Shown here piece by piece: positions 57,531 to 64,000 of a stretch of 64,000 bases of DNA. Each line of letters starts with the position of its first letter. Position 1 is the stretch's first letter. The position numbers and the translations under genes are program-made. Location: contig JAFGWL010000018.1 of the NCBI GenBank assembly GCA_016937175.1, positions 27,649 to 91,648 of the forward strand, read 5' to 3'. Below the pieces are notes generated by a model, which was not told the origin of the DNA, ran no database searches, and was given only the letters and a program-made list of their open reading frames with translations. The stretch is from Candidatus Mcinerneyibacteriota bacterium. GTDB taxonomy: Bacteria > Macinerneyibacteriota > Macinerneyibacteria > Macinerneyibacteriales > DSCS01.

Positions 57531-59132
57531 TCAGAGGCTTGTTCTGAGATAAACACTCCACCGGTTTTTATTATCCGGGGAGGGCCATTCATAACGGTAA
57601 CGGGCGGAAAAGAAAAGATGACGCCCAAGATGACATGATCCTGAAGCCACCGCAGCTTTATCCCACCCGTATGCTCCTCCGTAACGAAGGTCCAGGCTCA
57701 CCCGGAAGGGATATCGGCTGTAATCCAGGCCCAGATAGATCTTTTGCGCCCGGCTGTAGTAGAGGAGGTATTCTACTGATGAGCGCCAGGAACCTTTCTT
57801 CACACGTAGCTCCAGAGAGGTGTAATAAAGGCCTCTCTGATAATGATACCGCAAGGCTTCAAGTGTTATTCCCGGCTGGAGGGCCCATCGGGCAGAGGCC
57901 CTGTATTTCAGATTGTCATCCTCCTCCTCTTTTCCATTATAGGAACGGATTGAAAGAGTGACCCTTCCCCTTGAGAAATCCTTTCTTAAGGAACCTTCCC
58001 AATAGGAATCGAGCTTCCCCCGGACTGAATCCGTCAAGGGAAGTGCCACTCCCCTGTTTTCATAAAACAGAGCCCGGCTCTCGATCTCCCGTCCGGTGTG
58101 TATCAGTGCTGCCTGCCACGCTCCTCTCTTTCCATCGGTCACCAATTCTCCCTCAAAAGAGAAAGCCGACATCATGTATCTCCACCCCACACTCCCCAGC
58201 CGGTACACCTTATCTTCTTTTTCATGGTAAAGGCCTGTCAGAGCGATTCCCCCTTTTTCCCCCTTCCAGGAGGCCTCCCCGCCCACACTCTCTGTGGTAA
58301 TCACCCGTTCACATTCAAAAACGTCATACTCCTCTTCTTCCTCGACCAGGAGAGGGATCTTCTCTCCTTTTTTGAACCGCGAGTAGAGGACTCTCCCCTG
58401 AAAGGGTCCCCGGCTGAATTCCACTGCCGCTCCTTTGAAATATTCACGCCCACCCGTCTCTCCCCTCAGCCCTTCAGGAGAACGGAGGCTTCCTCCGCAA
58501 ACAGCCAGCCCCTGGGCAAAATGGGCCTTAAACGATCCCGCCAGCAGAGAAAACTTGTCCCTCTTCCAGCTGAGGTACCAGTCTTCCGGGACGATTCCCT
58601 GCGTGACCTTTTTCAGCCGGTATTCAGCTCCCGGAAGGAACTCAGCCCGGTCCCGGTAATCTGCACGCACCTCTCCCTCCAAAGAGCCTACAGATAGAGA
58701 GGCCCGAGATGAGACAGAATCCCGGTCTGCTGAAGTCCTGATACTTCCTTTTACTTTACGTATCCAGCCGGCCCTGACAAAGGGGCGGATCAAACTAAGG
58801 GTGCGGCGTGTGACCAATTGCTCCGACAGGAGCTGGCTCAAAGAAAACAAGACTCTTTTCCGGCAGAAGGAACGGATCCGCCGGGCCTCTTTTTCGTTCA
58901 GATAGGGAACGGCTTTCAATTCAGACAAAGTCGCTGTGTTCAGGTTCACTTTGTCCCTGTAGAGTGATAGCAGCTCTTCCAAAGCCATTCCCTCGAAATA
59001 TCCCTCCTCATAATACCGGATCAGCTCCTCTTCGCTCCGGATATCCAACTCATAGGGAAGCGGAAATCCCGCTGCCCGGCAATAGAAGAGGATTGTCAGG
59101 GCCCAAAGTAACAGGATACACCTCGTCACCAT
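57531..59132 (-). CDS. Helix-hairpin-helix protein with large C-terminal beta-barrel-like region
   Basis: Signal-like N-term; ComEA-like HhH KVNLNTATLSELKAVPYLNEKEARRIRSFCRKRVLFSLSQLL; C-term alternating aromatic strands ending RYRYEWPSPDNKNRWSVYLRTSL. Confidence 0.75.
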   Translation of the reverse strand: MVTRCILLLWALTILFYCRAAGFPLPYELDIRSEEELIRYYEEGYFEGMALEELLSLYRDKVNLNTATLSELKAVPYLNEKEARRIRSFCRKRVLFSLSQLLSEQLVTRRTLSLIRPFVRAGWIRKVKGSIRTSADRDSVSSRASLSVGSLEGEVRADYRDRAEFLPGAEYRLKKVTQGIVPEDWYLSWKRDKFSLLAGSFKAHFAQGLAVCGGSLRSPEGLRGETGGREYFKGAAVEFSRGPFQGRVLYSRFKKGEKIPLLVEEEEEYDVFECERVITTESVGGEASWKGEKGGIALTGLYHEKEDKVYRLGSVGWRYMMSAFSFEGELVTDGKRGAWQAALIHTGREIESRALFYENRGVALPLTDSVRGKLDSYWEGSLRKDFSRGRVTLSIRSYNGKEEEDDNLKYRASARWALQPGITLEALRYHYQRGLYYTSLELRVKKGSWRSSVEYLLYYSRAQKIYLGLDYSRYPFRVSLDLRYGGAYGWDKAAVASGSCHLGRHLFFSARYRYEWPSPDNKNRWSVYLRTSL

Positions 59133-59905
59133 GTGATACCCACCTCGGTGGAAATATAACGTGGTAAAACCCGCGGCACGACATAAGCCAGCTTAAGAGA
59201 AAAGGCTCCCCGGGCCAGGTCCAGGATACAGCGGTGTTCTCCGTTTCCTGTATTGAGCCCGTATCCAAGGGAGAGCATAGGGCTTAATTCATAAAAGAGG
59301 GAGATGACTCCGTAGGAGTTCCCTTCATGGGTAGAGGCCCCTTTCACAAAGAGATGCAATGGCGGACGGTGGAAAGCTCCTCCTGCTACAACCGTATGGG
59401 TGACCTCCTCCTTGAGGACAGGATGTTCTCCGTTGAGAATGCTGACATGGAATCCCAGAGAATCCACCGACCAGACAATTCCCAGATCCCAGGAGAAGGC
59501 ATACAGAGCCTCCTCCATTAGGACACCATACAGGCATTTGAGGCCCACGCCTCCACGAAGGCCTTCAGCCAGGCGAAAACTCAGGGACAAAAGCCCTTCA
59601 TTCTCCTGAAGAGGCCTTTTTTGATACTGACGAAGCAGGATACCCCACCGTATTCTCTCTCCGCCTCCGGACCAGGCAACTGTTTTCAAGTCCAGTTCTC
59701 TGAACCCGTACTTTCTGCTGTATAGGGCTCCCATCCGGCTTTTTCCACTGATAAGAGCAGGGTTCTCCCGGAACACAGCTACCGAAGCCCCCGGCCCCCA
59801 TCTTCCGGTCAGCCCGGAGACTCCCTCATCGGCATAGAGGAAAAAAGCCTTTGAAGAATGCACCAGAAAGAGAATACAAAAGAAGAGAAAGCCCGCGCGT
59901 CTCAT
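59126..59905 (-). CDS. Putative outer-membrane protein
   Basis: Signal-like RRAGFLFFCILFLVHSSKAFF; barrel-like; 7-nt overlap with downstream gene. Confidence 0.6.
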   Translation of the reverse strand: MRRAGFLFFCILFLVHSSKAFFLYADEGVSGLTGRWGPGASVAVFRENPALISGKSRMGALYSRKYGFRELDLKTVAWSGGGERIRWGILLRQYQKRPLQENEGLLSLSFRLAEGLRGGVGLKCLYGVLMEEALYAFSWDLGIVWSVDSLGFHVSILNGEHPVLKEEVTHTVVAGGAFHRPPLHLFVKGASTHEGNSYGVISLFYELSPMLSLGYGLNTGNGEHRCILDLARGAFSLKLAYVVPRVLPRYISTEVGITW

Positions 59906-60288
59906 TCTTTGTCTTGAATATCCTGATCGATCTTGTTGCGCAAACCGGAGATCATTTTACAGATCCCGACAGCCTCATCCTCCAGGGCACGCCCTTCTTC
60001 TTCTTCAAAGAGGCCTGTTTCTTTCAGAAGCCCGATAAAATATTTCGCTCCCGCCGCCCGGGCAAAGGCCCGGTCAAGCGAAGGGCGGAACTCTCCTTTC
60101 CCTGTATAGGCCCCTTCGATCAGAGCGATATTCACTCCGGTTCCGTATTTCAGAGCTTCACTCACCAGAAACCGTTCTTCAGCCTGAACCCCCTTTCTTT
60201 TGTCGATCAGCCTGACATTGAGGCCATGGGCTTTTTTGAACAGGTCATACTCTTCGATAGGTTTCATCTTCACTCCTTTCTTTGTCAA
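59902..60288 (-). CDS. Four-helix-bundle (S23/IVS-protein-like) protein
   Basis: YDLFKKAHGLNVRLIDKRKGVQAEERFLVSEALKYGTGVNIALIEGAYTGKGEFRPSLDRAFARAAGAKYFIGLLKETGLF; 4-nt overlaps on both sides. Confidence 0.65.
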   Translation of the reverse strand: MTKKGVKMKPIEEYDLFKKAHGLNVRLIDKRKGVQAEERFLVSEALKYGTGVNIALIEGAYTGKGEFRPSLDRAFARAAGAKYFIGLLKETGLFEEEEGRALEDEAVGICKMISGLRNKIDQDIQDKE

Positions 60289-62408
60289 TAGACGATAAAT
60301 GTCTTTTGGATATTTCCCGGCTCTTCTCCCTGCCGGAAAGAGACTAAAATGATATAGCGCCCTCGCTTCCCGGGGAGAGGAAGGGCTATCTCCCCCTCTC
60401 CTGCAAGGTAGACTTCTTTTTTTGAATGTCTGAACCCTGCTGTATCGAACAGAAAGATTTCGACTTCCGTCATACGATCCAGATAATAGGCCAGTGGCAA
60501 TGCCCCCTCTTCCAGGGGAACGGCTTCCGGTAAGTGAAAGCTCACGTTTTCCCCGACAGGGTCCATGCTACCTGGAGTCGCTCCAGCCAGCATCCAGACT
60601 CCTTGGCGATATTGAAATGAAAGGGTTTTATCAGGCTCCTCAAAAAGAAACGGGCTGATGCCGGCCTCTCTCAGAAAAGCAAAGTCGTCTTGTTCCCCGG
60701 GGCTCATCGCCTTATATTTTTCCCTCCATGCAAATGCGTCCACGACCCTCTCTCTCCGCAGGAGACAGGCTTGGTCTCCCTGTGAACTCAGAGATAAATC
60801 CTTGAACAGGATAACCTCGCCGGGAAAGGCGATCTCTTTCGGGAAGGCCGTTTCTCTATCCAGGTCTGTCAGGATATAATCAAAAAAGAGGGCACCCCGC
60901 CCTTCGGTCCCGTCATCCAGGATCAGGCATTCCACATACTCCTCCTCAGTAAAAGGAGAGACTTCCCGGAGCAGGATTTTCCGCTCCCCGTTCAGCATCC
61001 CATCCACGCGGTTGACTCCTCCCGGAGTGGGAGTCTGAGTGCTGTAGAAGTTCTCCGCCCCCGACGGCTCCCGGGGCATGATCCGTTCAAAGGAGGCCGG
61101 CCGATCACCAGAGTACCAGTCTGACCCGAATTCCACACGGTCGCAGACACTCTCTCCCAGAAAGAGAGAGACGATATCACCTGTATCATTCAGGGAAGGA
61201 AAGGAGGAGATCTCCACAACGGGAAGCTCCTCCCCCCAGAGCGAAGAGAAAGCCACTTTATCCTCTGTCAAAACCAGATAATCATCGAAATGCACACGTT
61301 CTGCTTCAAGGGGCACACTTCCGGTGTTATCCCCCAGGGACATCCCCCGGAGAGTCACTTCCCCACCGGCCAGAGACCGCACTTCGATCCATTCGGGAGC
61401 CCCGAAAGGGGCAAACTCTGAGATCCGGACACTTTCGGGGCCCGGAAATGACAGGGATACTTCGCCGGGGCCCGAGACGGAAAATTCCTTATAGCGCCCG
61501 ATGAACCCTTCTACACATGCATAGACGCTGTAATCCCCGGGGTAGAGCTCAAGGGCCGTATTCTCTTCCACTACCCCGGTGAAGATATCCGTCCCCGCAC
61601 CTACAATGGTGACCTCCGCTTGCCCAAGGGGAACTCCTGCATTGTCAAAAAAACGGAATGTGACAGCTGACGGATCCGGCAGAGCCAGTTCCACATCCCG
61701 GCAGTAATCTTCCAGGAGAAGGAGAGTATCCCTGTAGAGGACATCCCCGTTATAGCTGATTTCCATAGTATAAGTAAAACCTGCGCTCAACCCCGAGACT
61801 CTCCAATGTCCTGTACACGGGCCGTTGTAAGCTTCCTCCCCCTCCCGGAAAAGCCGCCCCTCTTTGACAGCTGTATCCGCAAAATCAAGAAAGATCATCA
61901 GGTGAGCTTCTCCCGGAGTCCCCCCGGGTTCCGTCCCGTATTCCCAGAACCCCTCTGAGTAGAGGAGGATGGTATTGTCTTCTGCCTCTCCCTCATCAGC
62001 GGGATAACCCCTCTCTGCCGCGATAACCCCGGAGCTGTCGGCGACCGCCAGTGAGCCGCCCCCGTTCACCAGGGAGAAGGAGGCCTCCACGCAGGGATAC
62101 TCCTCTCCCGGAGCATCCCCCCAGACCCCGTTTTGGTTCCCGTAGGCCGAGGCAAAGGAGTCCTCTCCTTCAGCCTGACGGACGATCACGCCACAGGAAT
62201 AAGCATCAAGAGTCATGGAAAAAGGAGACCCGTTCACAGTCCAATCTTCCATGATGAGGAGATCGGGGCTGTTATTGTAGAGCTCGATCCATTCGAGCCT
62301 GAAATCCGAGTGGGAGTCGGGGTCTGTCATCACCTCTGTGACCGTCAAAGAAAAAAGCGGGGATACTGTACAGATAAGCGTAAAAAGAAAGGCCCCTGTT
62401 TTCAGCAT
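60285..62408 (-). CDS. Secreted lamin-tail-domain (LTD) protein
   Basis: VTEVMTDPDSHSDFRLEWIELYNNSPDLLIMEDWTVNGSPF plus a second LTD-like VRISEFAPFGAPEWIEVRSLAGGEVTLRGMSLGDNTG. Confidence 0.82.
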   Translation of the reverse strand: MLKTGAFLFTLICTVSPLFSLTVTEVMTDPDSHSDFRLEWIELYNNSPDLLIMEDWTVNGSPFSMTLDAYSCGVIVRQAEGEDSFASAYGNQNGVWGDAPGEEYPCVEASFSLVNGGGSLAVADSSGVIAAERGYPADEGEAEDNTILLYSEGFWEYGTEPGGTPGEAHLMIFLDFADTAVKEGRLFREGEEAYNGPCTGHWRVSGLSAGFTYTMEISYNGDVLYRDTLLLLEDYCRDVELALPDPSAVTFRFFDNAGVPLGQAEVTIVGAGTDIFTGVVEENTALELYPGDYSVYACVEGFIGRYKEFSVSGPGEVSLSFPGPESVRISEFAPFGAPEWIEVRSLAGGEVTLRGMSLGDNTGSVPLEAERVHFDDYLVLTEDKVAFSSLWGEELPVVEISSFPSLNDTGDIVSLFLGESVCDRVEFGSDWYSGDRPASFERIMPREPSGAENFYSTQTPTPGGVNRVDGMLNGERKILLREVSPFTEEEYVECLILDDGTEGRGALFFDYILTDLDRETAFPKEIAFPGEVILFKDLSLSSQGDQACLLRRERVVDAFAWREKYKAMSPGEQDDFAFLREAGISPFLFEEPDKTLSFQYRQGVWMLAGATPGSMDPVGENVSFHLPEAVPLEEGALPLAYYLDRMTEVEIFLFDTAGFRHSKKEVYLAGEGEIALPLPGKRGRYIILVSFRQGEEPGNIQKTFIVY

Positions 62409-62563
62409 AGTTACAGGTTAAAAATGATCAGCCTTATTTCAAGGATTTTCCGACAAACGGGCTTTATAGGCTGACAAACGACATCAGCCCCGCCCCGACC
62501 CTTTTCAGGGCCGGGTCTGCGGAGTTGGAGTTGTGTGGATGAAAGGTGAGTATTCCTTTTATG

Positions 62564-63559
62564 TTAAAGGGCCCTGTAAAAAGCCCTGATTGTAAACTCC
62601 CGGTATTGGGGGGCGGCAAGTCCTGAATACTTTTCTAAAGTGATTTTTTCGATAGCCTCCTCTTCTGTCATCCCCTTTTCTTTGGCATTAGCGACCTCTT
62701 GGCGGGCATACTCAAGATAACGCGCAAAATCCCTGAGGCCTTCTGTCCCCCGCACCACAGGGCCGTGACCGGGGATCACCGCAGCATAATCTTTTTCACT
62801 CTCTTCTTTGACGATTTTCAGGAGATTCATGGCATCGCCGCCTGAGCGGATATCGATATAAGGGAACATCCCGCTGAAGAGGTTGTCTCCGGTGATCAGG
62901 ATATTCATCTCCTCAATACGGACCATGGCGTTACCGTTGGTATGGGCCGGGCCGGGGAAAAAGAAGCGGACCGTGTATCCACCCAGCCGGATGGTCTTTT
63001 CTTTATCAAACGTCTCGTCGGGATAACGGAGAGTAACACTCTTATAAGCTTCCAGTCTCTTTTTCGCTGCTTCGACCTGAGCTTTGGCTTTTTGCACCTC
63101 CTCATCGTTGACTCCTTCATTCTGAGCAATATACTCTTCCATCTCTTTGAAATACTTGGGATAGCCCACTTCGATGACATGCTTCCTGTTGACCTCTTCG
63201 ATGTTTTTCAGGTTTTCTGCCGTCATCTTTGTCGCGATGACAGGGACATCGGCCGGCATGGCGCTAAGTCCGTAAGAGTGATCACTGTGATAATGGGTAA
63301 GCAGGATAACTTTGAGGGGTTGATCCGTAAGCTGGGCAATCTCCTTGAGGACAGTCTCTCCGTCTTTCCGGGTATTCCCGGCATCGATGAGCAGGACACC
63401 CTCTTCTGTAATGAGGACAGTGATGTTTCCGCCAAGCCCCTGGATCACATAGAGGTTGTCGTTCACTTTCTCCACGTGGGGACCGTCTGCAGCCATAAGC
63501 ATTCCTCCTGTTCCGAGAAAAAGAAGTGTCATCACCATAAGGACAACGAATTTTTTCAT
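62564..63559 (-). CDS. Secreted metallo-beta-lactamase-fold hydrolase
   Basis: Signal peptide MKKFVVLMVMTLLFLGTGGMLMA; THYHSDHSYG (HxHxDH); ITGDNLFSG; IPGHGPV; start set at ATG 63559 after AGGAGG. Confidence 0.88.
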   Translation of the reverse strand: MKKFVVLMVMTLLFLGTGGMLMAADGPHVEKVNDNLYVIQGLGGNITVLITEEGVLLIDAGNTRKDGETVLKEIAQLTDQPLKVILLTHYHSDHSYGLSAMPADVPVIATKMTAENLKNIEEVNRKHVIEVGYPKYFKEMEEYIAQNEGVNDEEVQKAKAQVEAAKKRLEAYKSVTLRYPDETFDKEKTIRLGGYTVRFFFPGPAHTNGNAMVRIEEMNILITGDNLFSGMFPYIDIRSGGDAMNLLKIVKEESEKDYAAVIPGHGPVVRGTEGLRDFARYLEYARQEVANAKEKGMTEEEAIEKITLEKYSGLAAPQYREFTIRAFYRAL

Positions 63560-63751
63560 AGATCCTCCTTTGAACCTGTAATAATTTTCGTCCATTTCAG
63601 GACAAATTCAATAGAACAAAAGTTTTAATTTACCTTTTGGGAAGCGAAACTTTAGTTTGAGACGGGGTTATAATGTCTCTCTTATGGGACGGGAGAGATC
63701 CTAGCATAAAAAAAGATTGAAAAAGGACTCAATCAACGACAGAAGGAATGA

Positions 63752-63847
63752 CCCGCACTCAATGATTAAAAACTTTTGGAGAAATATTCGGTTTTAAAAT
63801 TTCCTGAAGACACCCTGTTTATCTGTCCAGTTGTCAGTGAGTGCGGG
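63752..63847. repeat. 14-bp inverted repeat (one mismatch) spanning 96 bp
   Basis: CCCGCACTCAATGA (63752-63765) versus TCAGTGAGTGCGGG (63834-63847). Confidence 0.75.
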
Positions 63848-63921
63848 AGATCCGGCTACCGTTACTATTTCAAAACCACCACCCGGTAGATCGGTCGATG
63901 ATCGAGTGCCGGGCGCGACCC

Positions 63922-64000
63922 CTATAACCCTAATCGGGTATAGATCTTGTCCACGTTGCGGAGGTGGTAGTTGTAGTCGAAGGCTTTTTCGATCTCTTCT
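63922..64000 (-). CDS. C-terminal fragment of an ORF running off the window edge, identity unknown
   Basis: In-frame ...EEIEKAFDYNYHLRNVDKIYTRLGL* on the minus strand. Confidence 0.45.
   Translation of the reverse strand, partial: EEIEKAFDYNYHLRNVDKIYTRLGL

Overview
The 64-kb window is almost entirely coding bacterial chromosome (roughly 50% GC). No rRNA, tRNA, CRISPR array, prophage or intact IS was recognised. Gene content (many small outer-membrane barrels, TonB receptor, lipoproteins, Hut pathway) fits a Gram-negative-type, possibly spirochaete-like, anaerobe; that placement is inference. Recognisable blocks: (1) lytic transglycosylase, PQQ-propeller protein, TPR membrane protein, and a DUF4388-like protein with a pseudopilin-like tail; (2) a redox-signalling operon with a degenerate [FeFe]-hydrogenase-like protein, two HATPases, PHP and two DRTGG proteins; (3) OmpA-family protein, phosphoesterase, nusB, ribH, ribBA, ribE, ribD and a dGTPase; (4) gdhA, an orphan tungstate-type binding lipoprotein, speE/speD; (5) a cobalamin riboswitch with a TonB receptor; (6) feoA/feoB; (7) EIIA-like protein plus antiporter, subtilisin lipoprotein, hutH/hutU; (8) a tandem array of four small OM-barrel paralogues with unusual 3' hairpins; (9) a three-gene envelope locus resembling dispersed FlgT/LPP20-type modules; (10) PHP-glycosyltransferase, PHP, radical SAM and a Sua5-LMWPTP fusion; (11) purD/purH; (12) a four-gene overlapping cluster combining HhH-barrel, OM protein, four-helix bundle and lamin-tail protein. 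The best candidates for an undescribed system are the HhH/lamin-tail cluster (57.5-62.4 kb), the FlgT-like envelope locus (41.4-45.4 kb) and the OMP array with mosaic 3' UTR hairpins (37.3-40.2 kb). All assignments come from reading protein motifs; no database search was run.
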